From contig NC_057861.1 of NCBI RefSeq assembly GCF_019393635.1, forward strand, positions 166,014,303 through 166,078,302: a DNA stretch of 64,000 nt, given 5' to 3'. The position numbers were made by a program, and so were the translations under genes. The notes under the pieces are model-generated. The model saw nothing but the letters and a program-made list of their open reading frames with translations, did not search any database and had not been told where the DNA came from. Origin of the DNA: Dromiciops gliroides. Taxonomy: Eukaryota > Chordata > Mammalia > Microbiotheria > Microbiotheriidae. Every line of letters begins with the position of its first letter. Position 1 is the first letter of the stretch. Of this stretch, positions 51,585 to 63,720 are shown one piece after another.

Positions 51585-52133
51585 GATTACTTAGAATGGG
51601 ACACTGCTTTATCATACTTTGGTTTCTTTATCCATTAATTACAATGGGAATTTTATACACTGGATCCTCAATATAACAATTCATAGACACAGAATTCAAG
51701 TACTAGTAGACTTTAGATAAACTATAGAGCTGAACGTTAGATTTTGGAGACCGTCTAGTCCAATCCTTTCATTTTACAGGTTGGGAACCTATGACCTATG
51801 ACATGGGCTTATCTTATAAATGAAGTTGGCTTCCCAAAAGGTCTTCCTGGTAGTTCAGTAATCAACTTCCTGTCTTTGGTTTGACTTATTGCTGTGGAAG
51901 AGAGAAATCCAGCATATAACTCTTTCAGCAATCACAGTTCTTGAGTACAACTCAGTAGGGAATTTGGAGGAATAAAATAGGCAAAAACTAGAGCAAATGG
52001 GGTGAACCAGGGTCTTGGCAATCAGAGGCATGGAGGAAGTGGAGGATTCCTGAAGGATCTGGATGGTCACTCATGAAGGAATCAGCTGGTCTGGTCTGGA
52101 TGAAGTGCTGCATGGACTTCCAGGAAGCCTTTT

Positions 52134-52297
52134 TTGTTTTTTGTTTTGTTTTGTTTTGTTTTGTGGGGCAATTACGGGTAAGTGACTTGCCCAGGGTCAC
52201 ACAGCTAGTAAGTGTCAAGTGTCTGAGGCCGGATTTGAACTCAGGTCCTCCTTAATCTCCGGCTAGTGCTTTTTCCACTGTGCCACCTAGCTGCCCC
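52134..52297 (-). mobile_element. WSINE1-type SINE
   Basis: An antisense full-length copy with a (TTTTG)n tail, flanked by gaagccttttt at 52123-52133 and 52300-52310. Confidence 0.92.
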
Positions 52298-54309
52298 ATG
52301 AAGCCTTTTTAAAAGCCTTTTAATGGGTAGGTTTTCTGGACCTAGATGAGGACTCAAATTAAGAGAAACCTAGGAACCTATTGCCTAGTCGTGGCTTGGG
52401 GTAATTTTTTTTTTGGCTACTTCTAAAGGAAGGATGGTTAGGACCACTTTCTAGGGATTCCTTCTATCTTTGTCTTAAGTGTATGAATGAATGAACGAAA
52501 GAACATTCATTATTCACCATGTGGCAAGCATTGCTAAGCAGTAGAGATATGACTAGAAAAAATGAGACAATCCCTAATTTCATGGAGCTCACTCTGTAAT
52601 GAGGGGTCACCATATATATATATATAAGAGTTCATCTGGTAGAGTGAACTGAAAGGTCTGGAAGTCTTAAGGGGCCAGTTGCAGAACACATGACAAAGTC
52701 CAAGGCACCTTAAGGCACATCATCAGGTCAGATGACAATGTCCAGGAGTCTATAGGGCAAATGGTAAAGACCTGGAGGACTATAGGGTAGAACAGATGGT
52801 AAAGTCTACTGGTCCTCTATCTCAATTGAAAGCTTGTAGTTGGTTCCTTTTAGCTCATGCACATGTCATAAAGACCCATACATTTCCCCTACAATGTCAC
52901 CCAGGATGGAGTTTAGGTTCCTGGGGCTTAGTATATGTGATATTTAACTGGGCATTTCTTGTTGTGAACCCTTTGGATGGGCATTTACCATCTCCAATAC
53001 TTTACAAAAGCTGTGGTTGACCTAAAGTCTGTGATTAACACTAAACAAATATATCTTCTAAAAGGGCAAAACTGCATATGACGGATGTATGTTTAAAATG
53101 AATAGTTTTTGTTGATTGTTAACTTTTGGTGATACATCTATGTTAGAGCTGACTAAATTCAGAAAAATGTCTAGTTATCTAATTAGGATAGCAACTCTTA
53201 TGATGGATTTCCATTATAATTTTCTTCCAAGTCATTTATGTTCCATGGAGTGGTACCTTTATTTTTAAGCTGGAAATTAGTTAAATTTTGCCCCTTGGGG
53301 AAAGGATAAAGGGAAGACAAGAGATTAGGCCCCTGGTGGTGGCAATTCTTTCTTATAGGTAACTGAGATTGTCTGTGAAGGGTTGAGAGGGAATCTGAGA
53401 TACATCTATTTTGTGTCAAAAATTCTACTTGATAGCATACAGTGTTTCAGCAAGATTCCAGAGTCCAGGATCTTACCAAACATTGCCAGATGATGTTTGT
53501 GAAATCTTTAGATGAAATATTCTATGTAAACACCAAAAATAGCTGCAGAGCTTTGGATTTTTTCCCAAATGTTTAGCTAAAATAATGCTTTCTCTAATGC
53601 AATCTCCTCCAGTAAGTGGTGAGATGATAAATCTCTGTCCCCTCAAGTTTCTATTTCCTATTATCCTTTAAGAAGAACAGCTTCTTTTCGAGGACCTTTC
53701 TTGGCATGTTGGCACCTTTTATCACTTCTCAGTCAGGGTGTGGTAACCTTCCTCCAAATGGAAGCCTATCTATTTGTATCAAGTCTATGGTTCTTGGTGA
53801 AATACTTTAACAGAGAATTTCAGGTGGAGAATGAATTTGTTGTCAGAAAGATGCCATTTTGTTTTTTTAAAACAATCTTTCCATGCCAAAAAAAAAATCT
53901 TCCCATGTATTTTATCTTTCACAGAGTACAATGTCTATTCTTTGTGGATGTGATAAACTAAAATACTGAGCTCAGATTACAGGGTAAGTATTTGGACATC
54001 ATCATTCTGTCTGGACAATGCAATTAAAAGTGGAGTTTTGAAAGTCCTAGCTGGAATGAATGGATTAATGTTGAGCGGACTAATGTCAGATGCTTTCTTA
54101 AAATGTTTAATTTTTGTTCAAGTTGTATTAATGCCTCTTGTTCTTACATCATTTCTAGTTCTTTCCCTCTCCCATAGTAAGCTTCCCCTTGTATCAAATA
54201 AAAACCAGACCAGACAGGTAAGCAAAACCAAGTAACATATCCATCCTGTCTGACATGCATACTCAAATTTTTTTTTCAAGGAAAGAAGAAAAATGTGTTT
54301 TTTTAATCT
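52298..54309. other. Intergenic, nothing recognised
   Basis: Apart from a short TA array near 52613-52626, no repeat family or gene could be assigned. Confidence 0.4.
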
Positions 54310-54490
54310 AAGGCAACAGTATGATATAGTATACAGAACTCTGGATCTGGAGTCAGAAGATCTGAGTTCAAATCCTGCCTCTAACACTACTTGTATGACA
54401 TTGGGTAAGTCACTTAACCCTCCTTGGCCTCAGTTTTCTTATCTGTCAACTGAGGAGTTCAATTAAATGGCCTCTGAGCACCCTTCCAGG
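54310..54490 (+). mobile_element. MIR-like CORE-SINE
   Basis: 'ggagtcagaagatctgagttcaaatcctgcctc', 'gtaagtcacttaaccctcc', 'cctcagttttcttatctg', 'aatggcctctgagcaccc': an old copy in sense orientation. Confidence 0.75.
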
Positions 54491-56139
54491 TTCAGATCAG
54501 TTACTGTACGTGGGACTTGCCTAAGACCAAAGCCATTATAATTGAACATCCTTGAGCTTTGTTTTGTTGTTAGAAAGATGTCATCTCTCAGAGTTGCAGC
54601 CATGTCTTTGCACTGAGTGGTTGAGGTACCAATGGAAATGAACCCAAAAAGCTCAGCAAAGCTCACAGCATTCATTTAGACAGGGAATCTTACCTACCAA
54701 AATATATATTTGGTGAATATTGGATGCATGTTGTCCATGAGTATCTGGAGCAGTGGATAAAGGACAGTAAAGTTGTTCCTCAGCTGTGTTCAGGACTTTC
54801 AGGGGAGCTAGATTAATTTGTGCTAAAATACAAACAAGAGAACAGATTTCATGAATATAGCAATAGGGAAGTATCTTTCTTCCAGCAATTCTTACCCAGA
54901 TGCTATAGTGTGAGCAAAAGCTGCTAGAATTTTCCTGTCTTGGGGACTTAGAGAAAGGGGAAAATGTAAGAAATGGATGTTGATGGTATACTGGGATAGC
55001 TGATTAAGGCCTAAGCCATAAAAGGATTGCAGATCTCTTCTGTGACTAAGTGTGTACCCTTGATCAAGAAATTCCAGATAGGATTCCAATAAATGCTCTC
55101 CTACATAAATAGTGCAATTTACATTTCAATTTAAGAAAGCTTTGTTGTGTTGGATATAATTGGGGCATTGCTACCTCCTACAATTCCCAATAAAAGGAAT
55201 GTGTGATTTTTGAAAGGTGAAATAGATCTGTGAAACTTTCTCTTGCTTAGTAATAATCTTGACATATCCCCAAAGAGGGCTTATCTTATATAAGCTAGAA
55301 AACACTATCTATAGCCTAGCAAGGATCCTAGTCATGGATATCTTTGACCCACTGGTTGCATGACTATGTGGGTTCTCCAGGGTAATGTGTAGTCACATGA
55401 TGATGCAAACCACGAGGTATCCATAGATGAAGATGACACTATATTTTAGTCCTTCTTTATCACTTAAAGCTTCTTGATCTTTGTTTTGGACTTCTTGGCA
55501 TTTTAATTGTTGAAGAGAGGAGGAGCTATATGTGTTTCCTGCTATTGAAGACCTAACATTTTTATCTTTGATGATTCTCACAACCTTGTGAAATAAGTGC
55601 TATTATTCTTCTCACTTTCTAGATGAGGAAAATGAGACAGAGAAGTTAAATGACTTGTCCACAGTCATACACCTAGTGTCTGGGGTACGATTTGAACTGA
55701 AGTCTTTCTGACTTTAATTCACTCTGTCACTTCACTGTTCATAGTCTTTGGATCTATGCTTTAAGGTTTTCTTGTCTTTTTCATTGGTTGTGTTCTTGCT
55801 TAGGGGATGGCATAATGACACTGGGCCTGTATAACATAGCCCTGGAAAAGCTTATTAACTTTTATGGGATTGACCCTTTCAGAAGTACAATAATGTTAAA
55901 TTTAATTTATGAGATTATAGATTTAAAATTGAAAAAGATTTTACAGGTCATCTAGTCTTCTCTCCTCTCCCATTTTAGAGATGAGGAAACGGAGATCTAA
56001 AGAAACTAAATGACTCACCCAATGTCACAGTTAGTAAATGTCAGAGATGAATTTCAGAATCTGGTCCAAATCTAGTGCTTTCTATTGTATCTTAATTCTC
56101 CCAACATTTATTAAGTGCCTACTATATGCGAAGCATTGT
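54491..56139. other. Intergenic with worn CORE-SINE pieces
   Basis: The segments 55570-55735 and 55965-56100 carry 'gatgaggaaa...' antisense CORE-SINE phrases. No gene is seen. Confidence 0.4.
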
Positions 56140-56560
56140 TAGAGACTATGAGTACAAGGGTACTCATGCCCTCTTGACATTCTACTGGAGGAAGCCAAGG
56201 TTTTCCATAAATAAGACCAAATAATATAAACAGGAAATGCAAAGTTTCCTTTTGGAGGAAGAGGACCAACACTTGTGGAGTTCAAGACAGTCCTTGTATA
56301 TGAGGCGCCTGAGCTGTGAGTCTTGAAGGGGAGCTCTACATTCCAAGAGGAAAGGATTAGGAGGGAAAGACTTCTATGCATGGAAAACCAGTCATACAAA
56401 GTTATAGGAATCTTATGTACAGGGAAAGTAGTCTGGATTGACTGGAGTTTGAATATACTAAGGGGAATAATGTGGAATAAGTCTGGAAATGTAGATGGGA
56501 GCCAAGTATTGGGGGGCTTTAAACTAAAAGACACTTATTCGATGCTTCAGGACTAGCTCA
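56140..56560 (+). repeat. Old interspersed repeat, family not assigned
   Basis: The best copy of the family also seen at 550-880 and 18340-18585: 'gagctctacattccaagagg...aataatgtggaataagtctggaaa...ggctttaaact'. Non-coding. Confidence 0.5.
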
Positions 56561-56959
56561 CCAAACAAGGAGTGTGTGCATTGTGTTATTTTTGCACAAA
56601 GATGAATGTACAATCCTTTGATGTTGTAGATCCTGAAGGTGGGAGCACCTTGTTTGAGTTTGATGGAATGCTTATCCATTGCCTCAGTGGGCTCTTGTCA
56701 TCCTTAAGCATATAAATATATTTTGGGATGTCAGTACTGATAATCTAGAGAAGTGATTTCCAAACTTTCCCCATGCCCTATCATTGTCTTTCACAGAAGT
56801 ATTGTGACATATCTGAAGTCAAAGTATGATTTAAGGCAAAGATATTGAGTTTTTACCCAACAGACCCAAAGGAATATATCCAACTGATTCTTATCCTTTT
56901 CCATGTATGGGGATTTTTCAAAACTGTCCAATCTGCAAGAAAAAAACCATTGAGCACAG

Positions 56960-57415
56960 CTCTTATCAATATAGCACTTTATTAAAAGGTCTATGACCCC
57001 TCTAATGAAGTGGATCTCAGATCTTCTTTATGATGTGAGTTCCCCACCTTCTCTAGGGCCTTAGGTTTATAGTGCTTGTTACCTGTACAATACAAGTGAA
57101 GCAGACGACAAATAAAGAATCTCATTGGTTGATAGATCTTGCTCTTGGCTCTATAAGAGGGTCTACACAAAATATTGAATCCCACTGGTTGATAAACAGG
57201 TTAGTGAGCAAACCTTAACAGACCTACCTTGACCTTTCAGGAGGCCCTACCAAGCTGATGAACAGACTTATGGGATTGGGCTGGTGGGTGGATATCAAAA
57301 CATCCACATGGGCTGATGGGCCAGTAGAAAGCCGGGCCACAGTCCTGCAAGCAGATTAATACTGATTGGAATAAAATAGGGGTCCAATAAGTCATCTGTC
57401 ACACATATAGTCCAC
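56960..57415 (-). mobile_element. Possible solo LTR
   Basis: On the minus strand the segment starts near 'tgtgtgacagatgac', has CCAAT-like boxes, TATA-like 'ctataag', and an AATAAA signal (ttttaataaag) near 56985. The structure suggests an LTR, but no family was recognised and the ends are not defined. Confidence 0.3.
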
Positions 57416-58255
57416 CCAGGGTGCTGGACATTTATTCTAATGAAGTTGCTATTAGTAAACATTTTTTGAGGATTTGTATATTAGGAAACTGTTGTGTTTT
57501 TTTAAATTTTTTTTTAGCAACAAACATTTATTATATTTTCCATTTACATGTAAGGGTAGTTTTCAACATTCATTTTCATAAGATTTAGAGTTCCAAATTT
57601 TTCTCCCTCCCCTCCCTCCCTTTCCTCCCCCCTCCACAAGATCACAACCAGGTTATATATGTACAATCCACAAGTGTTCTTTTTATCAGTTCTTTCTATA
57701 GGGGTGCATAGTAAACTTCCTCATTAGTTCCTTGGGATTGTCTTGGATCATTGCACTGCTGAGAGTACTTAAGTCATTCACAATTGCTCATTGAACAATA
57801 CTGCTGTCACTATGCACAATGTCCTCTCACCTCTGCTCACTTCACTATACATCGATGTTCATTAGTCTTTCAAGGTTTTTCGGGGATCATCCTGTTTGTC
57901 ATTTCCTGTAGCACAAGACCATTCCACTATAATCATATAGCACAGCTTTTTCCATCATTCCTCAATTGATGGACATTTCCTTGATTCTCAATTCTTAGCC
58001 TCCACCAAGAGTTGCTATAAATATTTTTTGTATAATTTTCCCCCCTTTTCTCTTTTTCATGATTACTATTGTTAACTGTTTCCCTTCCATCCTATTCCCT
58101 TCCCCATGATATTTATTCTATTATCCCTCTTCTTTCATCCTATCACTCTTCAAAAGGGATTTGCTTCTGTCTGTCCCCTCCCCCACTCTGCCCTTCCTTC
58201 TTTTGCCCCTCTCTCTTTATCCCCTTCCCCTCCTATTTTCCTGCAGGGTTAGAGA

Positions 58256-58479
58256 GATTATTCTACCAATTGAGTGTGTACATTATTCCCCCCTTGAGCC
58301 AATTCTAATGAGATTGAGGTCTTTGAGCCAATTCTGAAGAGTGTTAGGCTCATTTACTGCCCAGATTAAATAGATTACTCCACCCAGTTGGGTGTGTCTC
58401 TTAGCCCCTCCTTGAGCCAACTCTGATGAGTTTAAGGTCTTGGAGCCTTTTCTGATGAGTGTAAAATTCATTTACTGCC
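58256..58479. repeat. Tandem repeat inside the L1-derived element
   Basis: Two diverged units of about 106 bp (58256-58361, 58373-58479; period 117) share 'gatta.tc.acc', 'ccttgagccaa.tct.atgag' and 'catttactgcc'. Each unit also contains a shorter internal duplication of about 32 bp ('gagccaattct.a.gag'). Confidence 0.8.
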
Positions 58480-58603
58480 CTGCTCCTCTCCCATCTCTTC
58501 CCCCACTCCATAAGTCTTTTCCTGTTACTTTCATGTAGGATTTTGCTTCCCCCTCCCCCAGTGAATTCCCTTCACCCTTCAATTTAACCATAAAGATGTT
58601 ATC

Positions 58604-58739
58604 ATCTAGCTAAGTGACAGTGGACAGTGGACAAATCATCACCCCTGGACCCAGGGGGAATCCCAGCCAAAACCCAGCCTCAGACACAAGACAGTTGCCC
58701 ACTGAAAGACCCCAGGTATGTCCCCCAGCTCCAATTTTT
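58604..58739 (+). repeat. SINE-like segment, antisense to the host element
   Basis: The order of 'gtggacaaatca', 'ccctggaccca', 'cagcctcagacac' and 'ctccaatt' follows the WSINE-type consensus. It has no A-tail and no target-site duplication, and it abuts the ORF1 stop codon exactly. It thus seems built into the element rather than inserted later. Confidence 0.5.
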
Positions 58740-59705
58740 TTATGGTTCTCTAGGGTCTTGTATTTGAAAGTCAAATTTGCCATTCAGTTCAGGTCTTTTC
58801 ATCACAAATATCTGAAAGTCTTCTTTTTCATTAAAGTCCCATTTTTTCCACTGAAAGATAATGCTGAGTTTTGCTGGGTAGGTGATTCTTGGTTGTAATC
58901 CCATTTCCTTTGCCCTTTGGAATATCATATTCCATGCCCTCCTTACCTTTAATATAGAAGCTGCTAGATCTTGTGCTATCCTGACTGGGGCTCCACAGTA
59001 CTTGAATTCTTTCTTTTTGGCAGCTTGCAATATTTTCTCCTTGACCTGAGAGCTCTGGAATTTGGCTATAATATTCCTCGGAGTTTCCTTTTTGGGATCT
59101 CTTTCTGGAGGTGATTGGTGGATTCTTTCAATTTCTATTTTAGCTTCTTCTTCTAGAATTTCAGGGCAATTTTCCCTGATAATATCTTGGAAGATAGTGT
59201 CTAAGCTCTTTCCTTGATCAAGGTTTTCAGGTAGACGAATAATTTTCAGATTATCTTTCCTGGACCTATTTTCCAGGTCGGCCGTTTTTCCCAGAAGATA
59301 TTTCACATTGCTCTCTATTTTTTTATTCATTTGGATTTGCTTTATTGTGTCTTGGTTTCTCATAAAGTCACTGGTTTCCATTTGTTCGATCCTAATTCTT
59401 AGGCAATTATTTTCATCAGAGTGCTTTTGTACCTCCTATTCCATTTGACTTTTCAAGCTGTTGACTTTTTTCTCATGTCTTTCCTGCATCACCCTCATTT
59501 CTCTTTCCATTTTTCCCTCTACCTCTCTAACTTTATCTTCAAAGTCCTTTTTGAGCACCTCTATGGCCTGAGACCAATTCATATTTTTCTTGCAAGCTTT
59601 AGATATAGGGGTCCTGACATTGACATCTTCCTCTGAGGTTCCCCTTTGGTCTTCCTTGTTACTGAAGAAACTTTCTATGGTCCTCACCTTTCTCTGTTGG
59701 CTCAT
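58740..59705 (-). pseudogene. L1 ORF1-like gene with one in-frame stop
   Basis: From MSQQRKVRTIESFF the frame runs about 321 codons to a TAA at 58742-58740, close to the usual 330-340 residues of ORF1p. It has an N-terminal part, a charged heptad-like coiled coil (about residues 43-90), an RRM-like domain (LENRSRKDNLKIIRLPE; DPKKETPRNIIAKF) and a C-terminal domain (GAPVRIAQDL; ARRAW-like RRAWN; LQPRITYPAKLS). ORF1p is the trimeric RNA-binding protein that coats L1 RNA. One TAG, just after the coiled coil at about 59433-59435, breaks an otherwise open frame; both halves are in the same frame. The inserted copy is therefore only slightly decayed. Confidence 0.85.
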
Positions 59706-60354
59706 TTTGCCTTTCTTTTGCTTGACTTTTGGCTCCTTAAAGTGGGGCACTGTTTCCAGGTTGTAGTATCCCAAGCTTAAAAAGTCCCAGGTGGTATGAT
59801 TTAAGGAGAATCAGGTTCTTCCCTCGCCTGGCCTGTTTCCTGGTCCTAGATGATCCCAGACCAACTTGCTAATCAACCAGCTTTGTGTGTTGTGGTTGTT
59901 AGCTCTGATGAGCCTGTGCCCCTCCCCGACCTGGGCCACTGCTGGGCCTACCTCCTGGTTCTCAGCAGGGCTGTAAAATCCAAGTTCTGCCTTAGCACCA
60001 GCATAGACCCTTGTAATTTCTCCCCTGCCCAGGGCTCAGCCCACTCACCAGACTGTGAGCTTAGTTCCAGATAACATTGGTGCTTCAGCTGATTCAGAGG
60101 CTCTGGGGGTCTCCTTCTCTGGTGAGGACTTCCTGAGACTGGATCTGTGTCAGGGTGACTATGGGGTTGGGCCCGACTCCTGTATCAGCACAGCAGCTCC
60201 CTCCTTCTGACCTTCCAAGTCATTCTTGGTTAGAGGATGATTTCAGCACATTCTTCTGTGAGTTTTGCTGCTCCGGGCATTTTCCTATGGCATTATTTGG
60301 ATGTTTTTTGGAGAGATCATGTCATGAGTTCAAGAGCTCACTCAGGAAACTGTT

Positions 60355-62467
60355 TTTAAAAATCCTTTTAGAATGATTGCATATTCTTTTCAGTAACCTC
60401 AGTGTTGGATTAACAGTACATGTTTAGAAAAGACCAAGGGCAAGGAGTGCTGGGAAAAGAACTAGAAGTAAGGAGAAGAAACCATTTTGAGTATATTCTA
60501 AATCATGACTGTGGGGTATGGCTGGGACTCAGAGATGTAATGTCCTGTACTAGATGAAAACTCGATACCAAAGAAAGCTATTGGCAGCTCCTGTATGAAA
60601 GAGATAGACTTGATTTAAAGGAGACTTACTTACAGGGGGGTCAGCGTGTCTATGGTGGCAGGCAGACATTGTGAATTGCTTTGAATGCCTGCTCTTTCTC
60701 TCCTATTCCCCTTTGATAGTTATACATGAAGGTTACATAGGGCAAGGAGCCTTCTTTATTCTAACTAATGTTATCCATTGGTTGCTGTGCCTGTGAGGAA
60801 AATGCTGATTGGGTTAAAAGCTGCATGAACTCCTTGTGTACAGTTTTTTCATACTATAGGCACTTTAAGGGCAACATGTATGGATCTTCCTTATATGGAT
60901 AGTCCATACTGCATGTCTTGGAATTCACATTCCATCCCTTATATGGATATTCCATTCTTTATGTCCTGACCCTACAATGACTCTTATTAAAGATAAGTGA
61001 TCAGAAGTGTTAAATGCAAGTAAATAATTATGTAACAAAAAAATGGAAGTAGCAAGGGTCATGGAAACCTGTCTGATCTGTGTTTGTGAATGGTTGAATG
61101 ATGGAGAATACAGAATCTTTACAGACCTTGGAACCAACTATCACAGTATGCTCAGGTGGCTGGGACTTTCCGTAGACTTCCTCTGTTGCTGAAGTGAGCA
61201 ACAAGACAATTGTTTGGGGGATAGGAAAGTAAATAGCATTACACATATTGAGGAGAAATGGATTTCTTCTTGTTTCACTAAAGGGGTTATGACATGAGCC
61301 CCCTTCTCTGTTCATTACTGTCCTCAAGGAACATTCTTTGTTTAAATGCTGATTGGAAGCCTTGGGTTATTTGCAGCAAGGGATTCTAATAACCCTAGTA
61401 AAGAGCTACCCTGAGCCTGGTTATTATTTTCTAGAGAGAAAACCTGGCTGGACAAATGATACCATCACGTTGTTAATATCGATATGTCTCCAAGATTGAA
61501 CGTGGTCCATCTCATCTCAGTTGACACATGAATTACATCTCATGGGATCCTCACAACAATTCTGAGAAGAAAGTGGTGAAAATATTATCCTCATTTTACA
61601 GATGAGGAAACTGAGAGCCAAGAAGAGTTTTAAGGCATTTGCCCAAGGTTATATAGGTTATAATAATTGAAATATTCAAAGGGGGATAGTGTGTCCAAGG
61701 GGTTGGAGGAAGATGGAGTGAAAGGGAATTTCATTTTTGTAAGTGAAAAGCATAGGACTCTTAGAGATTTCTGTGCTAGGTACAGGGAATAAGTTGTAAA
61801 GGTGGTATAGGGTAGGCTTAAGTGGGACTCATCTCTCTCCTATGCCAGGGATAATACATAATCCTTTTCACAGGATATTAGGGTATTAAGACCTGGAAGA
61901 AAATGGATGAATCAATCCATTCATTTTACAGATGAGGGCTAGGGAAATGAAGTGACTTGATGATGTTCCAATGTCAAGGTTGAAGACATGTGAAAGACTG
62001 AACACCAATTCCTAGTAATACACCAATAATCATACATGCTAATCTATAGTCCTGTGCTCTTTCTGGTGATGACAGTTGTGTGCCAATTAAATATAATAGA
62101 TTTCATCATCTAATATCTTTGCCATCTCCCATGTCCATGATGGGCAATTTAGTCATCCTTCCTTCTGCAAAATGTAGATTTTATTCCTAAATAACCTTCA
62201 AATAATTTAATATGACCTTAGTCTGAGGGGAAAGAAAATCAGAAGGAATACGTATTTATACTGGTATAGAGTGAGTAACTTGCTATTTGATATATGGCAG
62301 GAATAGAAGGAGCTACATGGTTTCAGGGACTAATCAGGCCACTGTAAGATGTATTCTTGAGTCTAGGTGACCTTTAAAAGAGATTGGATGAGAATTATAT
62401 GGGTTGAAAGGATAATCTAGATTGAAGTCCATCATCTATGGCAGTGCTGGTAAGAGAAATATGAATG
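60355..62467. other. Intergenic, unassigned
   Basis: The segment 60410-61000 has LTR-like composition (CCAAT-type box, repeated 'ttatatggata') but no defined ends. The segment 61540-61660 is an antisense CORE-SINE piece ('cctcacaacaattctgagaag...gatgaggaaactgag'). No gene is seen. Confidence 0.4.
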
Positions 62468-62603
62468 GGGGCAGCCAGGTGACGCAGTGGATAGAGCACC
62501 GGCCCTGGATTCAGGAGTACCTGAGTTCAAATCCTGCCTCAGACACTTAATACTTACCAGCTGTGTGACCCTGGGCAAGTCACTTAACCCCAATTGCCTC
62601 ACT

Positions 62604-62669
<66 letters not shown>
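62468..62669 (+). mobile_element. WSINE1-type SINE with (GA)n tail
   Basis: Full length; the A-tail has been replaced by about 32 GA units (62607-62670). Flanked by agaaatatgaatg (62455-62467) and agaagtatgaatg (62670-62682). Open frames crossing the tail are artefacts. Confidence 0.93.
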
Positions 62670-62675
<6 letters not shown>

Positions 62676-62682
62676 ATGAATG

Positions 62683-63487
62683 ACTTGCATCGGGGCAACT
62701 AAGAAAAGACCCCATCAATTAGTGTATCCTCATTAAACATTGCGGTAGAAAGTTCTGAGGGCATCATTAAATAGATACCACTTCTCTTGCCCCAAGTATG
62801 AACTGCCAGTCTTCTCTCTGAGCTATGGAATGCCACTCATCTATTTATCTTGGGGTAGCCTGAATGCCCAAGTTCCATAACTACCTTTGATGGGGCATAG
62901 TAGGCCATTGGCATTTAAAAAATGTTAAAAAATTAAAATATCCAAGTTAGTGACCTTTTCATAAAAGGCTTCCTAGCCTAATGCCAATATCATTTCTTCT
63001 CCACAAGACCAACTTGGTCCATCCTAAGCAACACCAAAAGAAAACCAGAGGGCAGGAAATTTCCATGTTATCATACAGTCATTTTCTGCTTAAGTTCTTT
63101 TGGAAAAATTGAAATCATTCAACTCACGGATTTCTATTTGGACACCAAGGAAATTTTTCCCATTCTCAAATTATAGCACTTCTGCATTGGACAAGGAAGA
63201 ACAGTTTTGTTACTTTCTTCCCATCATTTACTTGCATCCACTGGAGACCAGCACTGAGTAGAACTTTGAAAACTTCTAACTCATCAATGAACTAAGTTAT
63301 CTCAGACTAAGCCTTGATTTAGGGCCATTGGACTTTTAGACAAATAGCCTCTTCTTCCGTTGTCCCTCATTTCTGTTGCCTGAATTTTCAAGCTCAGATT
63401 TCTTATTCCATTCTTATATGGGAGTCTTGGGTTTTCTAAGTGGTCAGCTTTTGGTCATTTTGGAAGTTTATCTCCTTTTCCCCTTAG
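62683..63487. other. Intergenic, nothing recognised
   Basis: No repeat family or coding region could be assigned. Confidence 0.4.
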
Positions 63488-63720
63488 GTAGCAAAGTGGA
63501 TAGAAACTTGGGCCTGGAGTCAGGAAGATCTGAATTCAAATCTAGCATCAGACACTTAAAAGCTATGGGGATCCTGAGCAAGTCATTTAACCTCTGTATG
63601 CTTCAGTTTCCCCAAATGTATAATGGGGATAGTAATAGTTCAGAGGACAAAATGAGAGAATTGTAAATTGCTTAGCACAGTGCATGGCACATTGTAGGCT
63701 TTTAGTATATACTTATTCCC
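63488..63720 (+). mobile_element. MIR-like CORE-SINE
   Basis: Head 'aggtagcaaagtggatag', core 'cttcagtttccccaaatgtataatggg', tail 'gcttagcacagtgcatggcacattgtaggc'. An old copy in sense orientation. Confidence 0.75.

Larger units (their letters stand above)
57494..60343 (-). mobile_element. L1-derived composite lacking most of ORF2, with target-site duplication
   Basis: Read on the minus strand: a 5' region (60343-59706), ORF1 (59705-58740), an antisense SINE-like segment (58739-58604), a G-rich and tandem-repeat region (58603-58060), then an L1 ORF2 end and 3' UTR with A-rich tail (58060-57494). The whole is flanked by perfect aggaaactgtt at 57483-57493 and 60344-60354. On the element's strand the insertion site reads ttttt|aaaaacag, the L1 endonuclease pattern. 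Total length is about 2.85 kb. An L1 would need nearly 4 kb for ORF2, of which only the end is here. It resembles the idea of half-L1 (HAL1) elements, but with an L1 3' end. Confidence 0.8.

Noticed and set aside
60410-61000. Possible further LTR
   Set aside because: Has a CCAAT-like box and repeated TTATATGGATA words but no TG...CA ends, poly(A) signal or duplication could be defined.
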